A stretch of DNA of 64,000 nucleotides, taken from positions 16,111 through 80,110 of the forward strand of contig JAFWYM010000030.1 in the NCBI GenBank assembly GCA_017517705.1. Reading direction: 5' to 3'. The notes beneath the pieces are model-generated. The model did no database searches. It had not been told where the DNA came from and worked only from the letters and a program-made list of their open reading frames with translations. Position 1 is the stretch's first letter; each line of letters starts with the position of its first letter. Source of the DNA: Alistipes sp. Its GTDB lineage: Bacteria; Bacteroidota; Bacteroidia; Bacteroidales; Rikenellaceae. Below, one piece after another: positions 8,109 through 16,419 of the stretch. A program made the position numbers and the translations under genes.

Positions 8109-10106
8109 TTAAAAAGTGCATCCATAAATGTTATACTCCTTCCACTTTTGTGCATCTTTATATCGTGTTAGTGCCACATTTTCCACATAGATAACAGTCG
8201 CTCTATCCAGTCCTAGCCCTTGAGAGGTATAGGGTGCGACTTTGGGGGGAGTGACTGGTTTGCAATATAAATTTGTAAGGCTACTGCACCCTTCAAACAC
8301 ATCTGCGCCAATTGAAATCACGCTATCAGGTATTTTTATATTTGTTAGGATACTGCAACCGCTGAAAACAAAACTGCCAATTTCTACTATACTATCACCC
8401 ATAATTACACTTGCAAGTCTACTACAATTTCCAAATGCACTATCGCATATCGTGGTTACGTTATTACCAATAATAACACTTCTAAGATTGCAACAATTAA
8501 AGAATGCGCCACCGCCTATTACAGTTACGCTATCACCAATAGTTACGCTTGTTAGGTTGCTACAGCTGTGAAATGCGCCAACAGATATCAAATTTACGCT
8601 ATTACAAATTGTTACGTTTACAAGACTGCTGCAACCATAAAAAGTCCTCGGGCCAATTTCAACTACATTGTCAGGAATAAGCAAGTCGACAACCAACTCG
8701 TCATTTAAATATAGTTTGGCATTATTGTACAAAGGATTACCTGGGTAGTAACCGGGGAAATCTATCCCGCACCAAGCTGATAAATTGGTAATATGTACCT
8801 CTTGGAGATTACCGCAACCATAAAAGGCAGAACCACCAATCTTCGTTATACTTTCAGGTATAGCAATGCTTGTAAGGTATCTGCAGTATTCGAATGCTTC
8901 TTCTCCAATTATTATTACACTATTGGGAATTGTTATACTTGCAAGTCCGCAACCATAAAAAGCTGAACCACCAATCTTGGTCACATAATTAGGAATAGTA
9001 TATGTGGTTAATCCTGCAGAAGCAAATGCTTTCAACTCACCATCAACAATCAGACAACGATTATCAGCTGATGCCCATTTGCCATAAAATGCAGATAGGT
9101 TCTCACAACAGTTGAACGCGCCATCACCAAACTGAATTACATTATCAGGTATAGTAATGCTTGTAAGACTAAGACAATCACAAAATGCCCTTTCTTCAAT
9201 TGTTTTTACACTGCTGGGAATTGTTATACTTATAAGGTTTCGACATCCCATAAAGGCATCTCTCCCAATTCTAGCAATCTCCTCTTTGCAAGCAATCACC
9301 CCCTTACCATTCTCATATGTATGATTGAGAATTTCTATATCCCAATACTTTTTGCTCAAATTTAGCTTCTGACCATCCGAGGTTATATACTCTATTCTCT
9401 TTCTCTTGTCAAGCAATTTCCGCTCAAGAGACACCTTCACTACACGCTGACAATCAGTGACATCAACTATCTCATCAGAGAATATAGTGTTATCAATAGT
9501 GCAAATAAATTTCAATGCATTCTCACCCTTCGGCAGGCTCAATTCGTAAAACTCATTCTTTAAAGCTATTCCAATCTTTTGCCCAAACAGATATATTTCA
9601 CAGTCCGTATCAGGATATATACGTGTCATCACCAATGATTCGCCTTCATTGGTGATATTGCTGTTAGGTTGGCTCTCCAAAAACATCCGCTTCAATTTGT
9701 CATAGAACGCATCAAAGTAATAGCGGTCGTAGACAGGGCCATTCCTTCTGGCAACATACGCGATATCATTGGGTAAATTGTCCGGAAAACTGTTAATACC
9801 TGCAAGGAAAATAGGTATTATATTTTTATTATGCTTTAATGCGTGTGCTAACTCGCACCTGAGCCAATCCTTACAACGGTCAAAAGACTCGTCTAACGTT
9901 CTGTCGAAGCAATGAGCATCAACAATAAGTATAAAATCGGTACAATCCTCAATACGGGACAAAAGTTGAATGTCAAAATCTCCGTTTCTTAATGTGTCAA
10001 TATCAAAACTTACTTTGTATCCATCTCTAACAAGCAAGTCATTGAGGTGTTTCGCTGTATCGTAACCACCATCTCGTCTATAACTTATGAAAACATCGTA
10101 TTTCAT
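8109..10106 (-). CDS. TIR domain protein with BspA-type leucine-rich repeats
   Basis: The protein has 665 residues. Residues 1-145 are a TIR domain: KYDVFISYRRDGG at the start, a box near SFDIDTL (33-39), and WLRCE with Glu85 at the position of the catalytic Glu of NADase TIRs. A beta-rich linker of about 100 residues follows. From about residue 265 to 640 come repeated BspA/LRR_5 units of the form 'I-x-x-x-A-F-x-x-C-x-x-L-x-x-I-x-I-P', and a typical C-terminal cap ends at GCTF. There is no signal peptide, so it is cytoplasmic, unlike most BspA proteins. By analogy with plant and animal TIR-LRR receptors, the repeats may sense and the TIR may signal. The opposite strand shows repeat-driven open frames that are not genes. 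Confidence 0.88.
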   Translation of the reverse strand: MKYDVFISYRRDGGYDTAKHLNDLLVRDGYKVSFDIDTLRNGDFDIQLLSRIEDCTDFILIVDAHCFDRTLDESFDRCKDWLRCELAHALKHNKNIIPIFLAGINSFPDNLPNDIAYVARRNGPVYDRYYFDAFYDKLKRMFLESQPNSNITNEGESLVMTRIYPDTDCEIYLFGQKIGIALKNEFYELSLPKGENALKFICTIDNTIFSDEIVDVTDCQRVVKVSLERKLLDKRKRIEYITSDGQKLNLSKKYWDIEILNHTYENGKGVIACKEEIARIGRDAFMGCRNLISITIPSSVKTIEERAFCDCLSLTSITIPDNVIQFGDGAFNCCENLSAFYGKWASADNRCLIVDGELKAFASAGLTTYTIPNYVTKIGGSAFYGCGLASITIPNSVIIIGEEAFEYCRYLTSIAIPESITKIGGSAFYGCGNLQEVHITNLSAWCGIDFPGYYPGNPLYNNAKLYLNDELVVDLLIPDNVVEIGPRTFYGCSSLVNVTICNSVNLISVGAFHSCSNLTSVTIGDSVTVIGGGAFFNCCNLRSVIIGNNVTTICDSAFGNCSRLASVIMGDSIVEIGSFVFSGCSILTNIKIPDSVISIGADVFEGCSSLTNLYCKPVTPPKVAPYTSQGLGLDRATVIYVENVALTRYKDAQKWKEYNIYGCTF

Positions 10107-10127
10107 AACCGTTCACTCCCAATCCAT

Positions 10128-10241
10128 TTACAACTCAAAACCGCACTTGTCACAGAATACTTGATGTTTGTATATCACATTACCACATCTGCGACAATGT
10201 AACTCCTCATCCGAATTCTGAATGCGTTGTTTGAGTACTTT
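10128..10241 (-). other. Zinc-ribbon coding tail in frame behind a TAA stop
   Basis: Immediately after the TAA at 10242-10244, the same reading frame continues for 37 sense codons to TAA at 10128. It encodes a clear zinc ribbon (CRRCG ... CDKCG). There is no ATG, GTG or TTG placed to start it independently. It therefore looks like the C-terminal domain of the upstream RyR protein, cut off by a nonsense codon or reached only by readthrough. Several other proteins in the operon carry the same kind of terminal ribbon. Confidence 0.7.
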
Positions 10242-11240
10242 TTATAATTCTGTTTCTTCTCGCTTAATTAGATCATAACCGAGCTTCTTCAAAAGTTTTA
10301 TGGTTTTCATTGCCATTTCTCGGTCATGCTCTTTCTCGCCTTCTGGTAGTTGAGAGTAGGGAACCATATCTGGCGTTTGTTTTAACTGGTCATCACGCTG
10401 AGGTCCATAAGTCCAGCCCTCTGCTTGACGGTTCTCTGCCCAGATTTCGTGAGCATTCTCTGCGATAGCTTCACGCAACTCGGTCAAATCTTCGGTTAAT
10501 TCTACATCCGATAAGTCTATTGATTTCGGAGTATAGGTTTTCATACTGTTTGAAGTTATAGTTACTAAATAATTTTTCGAATCATTCCATGCATCTTTGA
10601 ATTGCTCCAAAGGATAAATATCCTCTACATTTGAAGAGTTAGGATCGTATATGGTTATTGTATCATTGTTTGGAATGAGAGATAATACTACAACCGTATG
10701 GTCAGGTATTTGACCAATCACGAGATCTTCAATTATTTCATCAGCTTTATTACCCAATAACTCTCCGCCATCAACTGCTACAATTACACTCTCATCATCT
10801 TTCAGAGCAGTTGCAATATCTTCTATTGAAGCATTATATTGACGAGTTACGATTAATCCTTTATTCTCCAAATGCCTGCCGACATTGTGAAGTGCAGTGC
10901 CATTCTCTTTTTGCCAGCCGTTTTGAATGGCATTCTGGAGGAGTTGTTCCTCGTCAAATTCGATATTTAGTTTGCAAAGGATATATTTTTCACACTCCAA
11001 GCAGCAATAATTCTCCTCGTTGCAGGTGGCAGCCATTGCCGTCATCGGAATAAATTCACACTCTTGGGGTGTCATACCCAATTCCGCATCTACTGATTGA
11101 GAAATATGTATCAATTCTCTCAATTCAGCATCTTCAGTGAGAGCAGTGATTATTTCTTTGCTCTCCTGTGCAGTAGTATTGCCATCAAGGAACGCTGCCA
11201 ATACCTCTGCCGAGATGTTATTTACTGATTTCTTTTTCAT
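10242..11240 (-). CDS. Anti-sigma-like / C39-like peptidase / RyR domain protein
   Basis: The 332-residue protein has three recognisable parts. Residues 1-55 (LAAFLDGNTTAQE...) resemble the N-terminal helical region of Bacteroidetes anti-sigma factors. Residues 70-235 look like a C39-like papain-fold peptidase: Cys in NYCCLECEKYIL, a GW...GTALHNVG segment, DHTVVVL with the His, and YDPN. Residues 260-330 form a RyR domain (HEIWAENRQAEGWTYGP ... MVPYSQLPEGEKEHDR), strongly matching bacterial RyR modules. It overlaps the end of the sigma-factor gene by 23 nt, the usual layout of a sigma/anti-sigma pair. I infer that it restrains or releases that sigma factor, perhaps by proteolysis in response to a RyR ligand. 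A severed zinc ribbon follows its stop in frame. Confidence 0.82.
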   Translation of the reverse strand: MKKKSVNNISAEVLAAFLDGNTTAQESKEIITALTEDAELRELIHISQSVDAELGMTPQECEFIPMTAMAATCNEENYCCLECEKYILCKLNIEFDEEQLLQNAIQNGWQKENGTALHNVGRHLENKGLIVTRQYNASIEDIATALKDDESVIVAVDGGELLGNKADEIIEDLVIGQIPDHTVVVLSLIPNNDTITIYDPNSSNVEDIYPLEQFKDAWNDSKNYLVTITSNSMKTYTPKSIDLSDVELTEDLTELREAIAENAHEIWAENRQAEGWTYGPQRDDQLKQTPDMVPYSQLPEGEKEHDREMAMKTIKLLKKLGYDLIKREETEL

Positions 11241-11790
11241 ATTTCTCTACTTCTTTCAGTGCTATTGCTGTCAACGCTGCAATAGCACGCTTCTTAATGT
11301 TATACAAATTATCGACGTTGGTCCGTAGTTCTTGTGCCACAACTTTGGGCTCAGCCTCCTGCATAACCAATCTTCTGATGACATAAACATAGCGTCTGTT
11401 AGGCATTAGGGGAAACAGACGCTCTATATCCATCTTTGCCGTCAGCTTCTTTTCTCCATCAACAAACATCTTTTGTACAACACTATCTAAAAGAGCGTCC
11501 TTAGACTCATTATCTATCATACTATCACGCTTCGCTATAAAGTAGCGAATGGCAATTACTTTCATCCACTGATAGATGGTGCTTCGACCTTGAAACTGTC
11601 TCAAACGATATGCATCATTCTCCATAAGGTGCAGATAGAATTCATTTACAAACTCATCATAATCCACCTCATATGAGAATACATAGCGAATAATGCTCAA
11701 GAAAAGCGGACGGCAGTTCCCAAAGAAGAACTGCTGAGTCACTCGCTCATCCCGAGCAATCAAGGATTCAATTATTTGTTGGTCAGTCAT
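11218..11790 (-). CDS. ECF-type RNA polymerase sigma factor
   Basis: I set the start at the ATG at 11790, which overlaps the preceding stop as TAATG, giving 190 residues from MTDQQIIES. An upstream in-frame start is possible but lies inside the channel gene. Region 2 is visible as FVNEFYLHLMEN ... RLRQFQGRSTIYQWMKVIAIRYF, the core-binding and -10 recognition part. A C-terminal helical region (ELRTNVDNLYNIKKRAIAAL) fits region 4. ECF sigma factors redirect RNA polymerase to a small regulon and are held by an anti-sigma partner, here probably the next gene. The target promoters are unknown; the island's own promoter looks like the ordinary Bacteroidetes type. Confidence 0.85.
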   Translation of the reverse strand: MTDQQIIESLIARDERVTQQFFFGNCRPLFLSIIRYVFSYEVDYDEFVNEFYLHLMENDAYRLRQFQGRSTIYQWMKVIAIRYFIAKRDSMIDNESKDALLDSVVQKMFVDGEKKLTAKMDIERLFPLMPNRRYVYVIRRLVMQEAEPKVVAQELRTNVDNLYNIKKRAIAALTAIALKEVEKYEKEISK

Positions 11791-14360
11791 TAGCTTTTTT
11801 TCATTTTTTCTCGTAAGAACGGCATAGCCAAAGTAAAACAAATGTCATAGTTCTTATCATCCATAGGCAAACATTCAAATGGGCAAATATTAGGATGCAC
11901 CTTCATTGGCCCATCTTTGTAAAAGCCCTTTACTTTCTTGACTTTAAAACTTTCTTCCCTCCAGTCATAATAGATGTCCTTTTCATTTATACCTTCCTGA
12001 ATTTTTACCAATTCTTCATTTTTTACTTTCAGATACTCCCTAACTATTTCTATTTCTTCTTTATTGAGAGTATGGTCTTCAAGAGGTCTGTAACCCATGA
12101 GAAGTTTTTCAACATTCCACCTATTGTGCTCGACCTTTGCAAAGAGTTCTTTAATGTTAGTATCATCCAATTTTGAAAAGTTTAATCCCAATGAACGCAT
12201 CTTAAATTCAATAGTGTTAACCTGATATATATTAGACCATATAGCCCACAATTTACCCAAGGATAAATCTATTTCTGACAAGACTGCTTCTTCTACATTT
12301 TTCCTATCCCAATGATTCCAATAGCAGGTGTTTTCATTATCAGACTTTTGTCTAAATTTGTTCACTAAGGCATCCTTTGCTTTATAGAAATTACTGCAAT
12401 ACCAAATGGCTTCATTTTCCAATAATTTAGCATCAAATCCTAGACTAAGCATGCCAAATGGCTTTAGCTTTCTGTATGTTGTCATTTCCCAAATATGTTT
12501 AGCATCGTCAGCCCCCTTATTAATATCTATAAGCAATTCTCCACTTTGAGGTTGATAAACCCATATATCATTGGCTTTTTGTATTGCTACTTTTGGGAGA
12601 TATAGTGCAGCAGCCAAAGATTGGTGTGGTTGCGGCAAGCAGACTGCAATTGTTACAATCTCTGTATTCTTTTCATTAAAGCAAGATTCGATATATTCTC
12701 TGTTTTCTTTCGACTCAACGCCACCACTCCTAAACTCCCATTCTATGTCTAAAAAGTTTTTTGCAAAGTATTGGTATTCATTACATGTTGGTGCATACCA
12801 ATTATGCTCTTTGCCATCTACATCCGTCCACTTGCAAAGTTTAAATAGGTCTGGAAATCTTCCCATAAAGAAATCAGATTCCTCGCGGGCATTTTTATCA
12901 ATAAAGGTAATCTTAGTGCGTTTAGAATTATCTCTGACAAAATTTGGGAAATGAGCTAGATGAGCAGTTTCTATCGCCATTGCAGTGCCCATTTTCGACA
13001 TCCCGATAATAATTATATGTGCAATTTTATCAGAATCATACGAGATTCCATCCCCATCTATATTATTATATGTTATAGTTATATTGGTTTTGTCTGGAAT
13101 AGTAATGTTTCCATTAACAAGAACGGTTTGTGCCCAATTTTCATAAGGGCTGAATGGTATAAAGGACAATAAATCTTTGCCATCTGGAGTTTTTATAATT
13201 CTGGATTGAGACGATGATTGAAAAGCCGCAAAAGATGTTTGGTATTCAAACATAACATAACATCTAATGGGTTCTTTGAATGAATTGCCCCCTTGCAATA
13301 ATTGATTGATTAAATCAAAACATTGCATATTGACAGTGTCATGATAAGGCTCGAAATCATCCGTACGAGTTTGTTCTCCTAATATATAAACTTCTATTGC
13401 TTGTTGCAAGCAGAGTTCCATCAGCTCCGTTTCAGAAGTACGACTGCCATAATATATTATTATATGCTGCTGCTGTTGTTCCGTTAACGTAGAGAACAAC
13501 TCTCGTCTAAATTCTTCCACATCACGAGTTGTTTGGATTAATATGTATGGCATAACACCTTTGTTCGGCATAATCTGCCGTACAATGCCAAATGTCATAT
13601 CATTGCCACCAATGATGACATAGTGTTTATACTTGTGTAGAAATCCTCGATATTTAACCTCGCCCTTCAGCCATTTCTCTTTTCTGGAATCTATCCAGCC
13701 AATTATAGAAGATACTAACAATCCGTTTAACAGAAAAACTCCAAGTATTGCAATTAGAGCCGACCATCCTCGTCCACTTTGAGATGTGGTCATGTGCTGA
13801 TTGCCTGGATCTATGAAATGATAATATACAGTCCAAAATATTGAAGTATCTTCTTGCTTTGAAATTATAGTTTTAGGCAATTTGTTTTTTTGTATTATGA
13901 TTGAATCACTAAGTTCAAGATTGTGAGAGTTTAGAAATACCGAATCCGTAAAAAGTTGACATTTTGCAATACCTAGAGTGTCTGTTTCTGCATTGTTATA
14001 TGAGTACAAATTTTCGTCATATACTAGATTTTGGGGAGAATACTTTGAATTTTTAGGACAGGAATTGTACAACAAAAAACAGCTAGCAATTATTGATGGG
14101 AATAATAAAACCAATGCAACAACTTTAGCTAAATAATTACCATTTACTAAATGCCAATCAAATTTAGGTCTGTTAAAGAAAAATATATAAACTGAAGTAG
14201 CGAAATAGTAAAAACCTATTGTTCCAGCGATAATGCATAAAGTATTGTTAAGACATTCGTGTTTAGTTGGTGTTAAGTTGCAAATCAATGCAGATAAAGC
14301 AATGATAATTGCCAAGATGTCAAGTAAACACCATATGTTTTTATTATTTATCTTCTTCAT
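11790..14360 (-). CDS. CASTOR/POLLUX-like ion channel with two RCK/TrkA-N domains and RyR-like C-terminus
   Basis: The 856-residue membrane protein has hydrophobic segments near 9-28, 38-62, 78-98 and 199-223. A pore-like loop HFIDPGNQ (181-188) precedes the last helix, as in bacterial relatives of the CASTOR/POLLUX channels. A first Rossmann/RCK-type domain starts at HYVIIGGND (about 247), and a second at HIIIIGMSKMG in the middle of the protein. Residues 743-856 (VEHNRWNVEKLLMGYRP ... HPNICPFECLP) resemble a RyR domain. Family knowledge suggests a ligand-gated cation channel. It is the second gene of the operon, 27 nt after the UpxY-like gene, and its stop overlaps the sigma-factor start by one base. 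The pairing with a second RyR protein suggests a shared nucleotide-like ligand; that is inference. Confidence 0.78.
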   Translation of the reverse strand: MKKINNKNIWCLLDILAIIIALSALICNLTPTKHECLNNTLCIIAGTIGFYYFATSVYIFFFNRPKFDWHLVNGNYLAKVVALVLLFPSIIASCFLLYNSCPKNSKYSPQNLVYDENLYSYNNAETDTLGIAKCQLFTDSVFLNSHNLELSDSIIIQKNKLPKTIISKQEDTSIFWTVYYHFIDPGNQHMTTSQSGRGWSALIAILGVFLLNGLLVSSIIGWIDSRKEKWLKGEVKYRGFLHKYKHYVIIGGNDMTFGIVRQIMPNKGVMPYILIQTTRDVEEFRRELFSTLTEQQQQHIIIYYGSRTSETELMELCLQQAIEVYILGEQTRTDDFEPYHDTVNMQCFDLINQLLQGGNSFKEPIRCYVMFEYQTSFAAFQSSSQSRIIKTPDGKDLLSFIPFSPYENWAQTVLVNGNITIPDKTNITITYNNIDGDGISYDSDKIAHIIIIGMSKMGTAMAIETAHLAHFPNFVRDNSKRTKITFIDKNAREESDFFMGRFPDLFKLCKWTDVDGKEHNWYAPTCNEYQYFAKNFLDIEWEFRSGGVESKENREYIESCFNEKNTEIVTIAVCLPQPHQSLAAALYLPKVAIQKANDIWVYQPQSGELLIDINKGADDAKHIWEMTTYRKLKPFGMLSLGFDAKLLENEAIWYCSNFYKAKDALVNKFRQKSDNENTCYWNHWDRKNVEEAVLSEIDLSLGKLWAIWSNIYQVNTIEFKMRSLGLNFSKLDDTNIKELFAKVEHNRWNVEKLLMGYRPLEDHTLNKEEIEIVREYLKVKNEELVKIQEGINEKDIYYDWREESFKVKKVKGFYKDGPMKVHPNICPFECLPMDDKNYDICFTLAMPFLREKMKKS

Positions 14361-14386
14361 AATCTTTACTTAAAAAATCACGATAT

Positions 14387-14968
14387 CTAAATCAATTCCA
14401 AATTAATTTTCTCAATACTTACACATGCATACCCCAATCCATCTATTCTGATGGCAACGATAGGCTTATTTTCTTCAGCATAACTTAATTCTCCTTCAAG
14501 ACCTTTCATCGGGCCTCTTACAAAGCGAACTCTATCTCCAACTTTAAGATTTTCCACAATTGAGACTTTTGCATCTGCATTGTGCAAAAGGAACTTTAGC
14601 TTTTCGATTTGTTCGTCAGGTATTGGAGTGGTTAATTCTTTAGAACCTGGATAAGTGATAAACTTAAGAATGAATGATAGTCTCCGAAAATCGTCTTCCT
14701 CATCTTGGGAAAGACGGACGAATACAACCATAGGAATGACAACCCTATCTATCTTCTTTTTTCGGTCACTCCATTGATGTTCTTCCTGCTGAACTGGTAC
14801 ATAATTTGCTATACCCATCTTGTCAAGTTTGGCTGCAACTTTTTTTTCACAGTTCATCTGAACGAGAGCTGCGACCCAGCGTTTTTGGCACGCTTCGCGG
14901 TCGTTTGTCCCATTGACAAACGAGCCTTTACTTGTACAATTAACACCCTCCATTGCTATCTTATTCAT
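14387..14968 (-). CDS. UpxY/NusG-like transcription antitermination factor
   Basis: The 193-residue protein has an N-terminal NGN domain starting at KRWVAALVQMNCEKK (29-43), with a YVPVQQEE segment. Its C-terminal KOW domain reads LKVGDRVRFVRGPMKG (141-156). This is the layout of NusG paralogues, and the first-gene position matches Bacteroides UpxY proteins, which ride with RNA polymerase and let it read through long operons, mostly capsule loci. Here the operon instead encodes channel, protease and TIR/STAND proteins. The gene is preceded by a promoter about 55-65 nt upstream. Antitermination of this island is inference from position; the fold assignment is secure. Confidence 0.85.
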   Translation of the reverse strand: MNKIAMEGVNCTSKGSFVNGTNDREACQKRWVAALVQMNCEKKVAAKLDKMGIANYVPVQQEEHQWSDRKKKIDRVVIPMVVFVRLSQDEEDDFRRLSFILKFITYPGSKELTTPIPDEQIEKLKFLLHNADAKVSIVENLKVGDRVRFVRGPMKGLEGELSYAEENKPIVAIRIDGLGYACVSIEKINLELI

Positions 14969-15024
14969 AGTAAATAGAGTCTATTTTGGATATGTATTCT
15001 ATCGAAGAACACTTTACAGATATA

Positions 15025-15032
15025 CAAATTTA
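15025..15032 (-). promoter_or_regulatory. Promoter -7 box (TAAATTTG) for the island operon
   Basis: On the minus strand, TAAATTTG matches the Bacteroidetes -7 consensus TAnnTTTG and would place a transcript start about 50 nt before the UpxY-like gene. A good -33 TTTG at the right spacing is not evident. The surrounding 240 nt between the integrase and the operon are AT-rich and otherwise featureless. Confidence 0.5.
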
Positions 15033-15208
15033 TAACAAAAATCTCAAAATATACACATTTAGGTCAATTATTTTTTCATAATAGTTTAATTATTATGATG
15101 TAAATTCTACGTTCGCTGAAAAATGTTTTAAAACATAAATTTTAATGAACTACGAACACATTGCTTATCAGCCACTTTGGAAACAATCATAGTTCTTTGG
15201 TAGAACCC

Positions 15209-16127
15209 TTACCCCAAACCGCTGATTATCCCCTTATTTGCATCATCAATCACTGAATTTTCTAACATTGTTAGATAAATCTGCGTGGTCTGTTCTGAGG
15301 TGTGGCCCATGCCTTGGCTAATTACTGAGATGGGAACATTATGATTTCTTGCAGCGGTTGCCCAGCTATGGCGTGAGGAGTATGAGGTCAGTTTACAGCC
15401 GCATCCCAACATCTCTGATAATCTGCCGAGTAAGCGGTTGTGTGTGTTCAAGGCAACCTGATATTGCTTGTATGCTTCGTTGGCATCAAGCGAGGTTAAA
15501 ATTGGGAATACGTAAGGTGAGTCGCCACCATAATATCGGTCAATTATTCGCTGGATGCTTGGCTCTATGCGAACACTCAGCAGTTGCCCGGTTTTACGGC
15601 GAGCGTAACAAATCATTCCATTTTGTAAGTTTGTCTTCTTGAGATAAGCTATATCCACGAATGCCATTCCGCGAGTGCAATAGCTGAAAATAAACATATC
15701 GCGACACAAGGCAAGCGATGTTCCTGCCTCCAACTCCAAGCGGTGTAGTTGCGCTATAATTGATTCAGATACAGCACGCTTGCGTGTGCGGTCAATGCCT
15801 GTATAGACCTCTGTAAACGGGTGCTGTTGCTCGATAAGTTTTTGCCTTACCGCCTTGTTGTAGATAGCACGAAGCACCCGCATATAAAACGACACAGAAT
15901 TGCGCACCAAACCTCGCTGAATGAGGAATGAGTTATAATCTGTAATCACTTGCTCGGTTAGGGGCTTCCCGAACCAACTTTTCCTCGTCAGCATCCCAGT
16001 CGGATGGGCACACACGGAGCTTTGTTGTAATCTGTTGGGTTTTACGATTGTGGCTAATTTGATAGTAGATAACACCTGCTTTGCCCTCCACTGATGATGG
16101 GCGTAGTTTTACTTTTACTGTTGCCAT
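15209..16127 (-). pseudogene. Tyrosine recombinase (integrase), frameshifted and shortened
   Basis: Two overlapping frames make one gene. The ATG at 16127 begins the Arm-binding N-terminus typical of Bacteroidetes integrases (YYQISHNRKTQQITTKLRV), but this frame stops at 15933. The catalytic part is open in the next frame down to 15209, with the core-binding helix region LTEQVITDYNSFLIQRG and catalytic residues in SYCTRGMAF, TSYSSRHSWATAA and MGHTSEQTTQIYLTML. The join lies near 15950-15985, where the N-terminus passes straight from the DWDADEEKL segment to the core domain. Full-length relatives have several dozen more residues there, so a deletion with frameshift is likely. It marks the edge of the island and is probably non-functional, meaning the island may be fixed. 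Confidence 0.85.
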
Positions 16128-16157
16128 AGCATTTTCATTTAATCTATATCATTAACT

Positions 16158-16192
16158 AAAAAAGCCTCCATTCGCAGTGAATGAAGGCTTTT
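16158..16192. terminator. Bidirectional intrinsic terminator at the island edge
   Basis: The inverted repeat AAAAGCCTcCATTC / GAATGaAGGCTTTT has T-runs on both strands and a short CGCAGT-type loop. It would insulate the island from the core genes on its right. The adjacent 227 nt (16193-16419) hold no gene I can support. Confidence 0.75.
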
Positions 16193-16419
16193 AGAACATC
16201 TAATGATTTTGTGTTGTGCTAAGCAGTGCGTGCTGATAGCAAATTAGGGTGCGACGGCATGTGTACATCTATCAAAAGTATAGGGCATCTTTGGGAACAG
16301 CTCAGACCGATGAAAGAAGCAGCCACTGCTTACGAATGTGCAACGGTGGTACGATTGTATAGGAGCAATGTCATCAATGTTTGCATCCTTCGGGGCCTCT
16401 ACTCGAGGCAGGCATAGCG

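Noticed and set aside
8242-8571. 109-codon plus-strand frame opposite the TIR-LRR gene
   Set aside because: Mirror of the leucine-rich repeat codons; repetitive and lies wholly within a strong gene.
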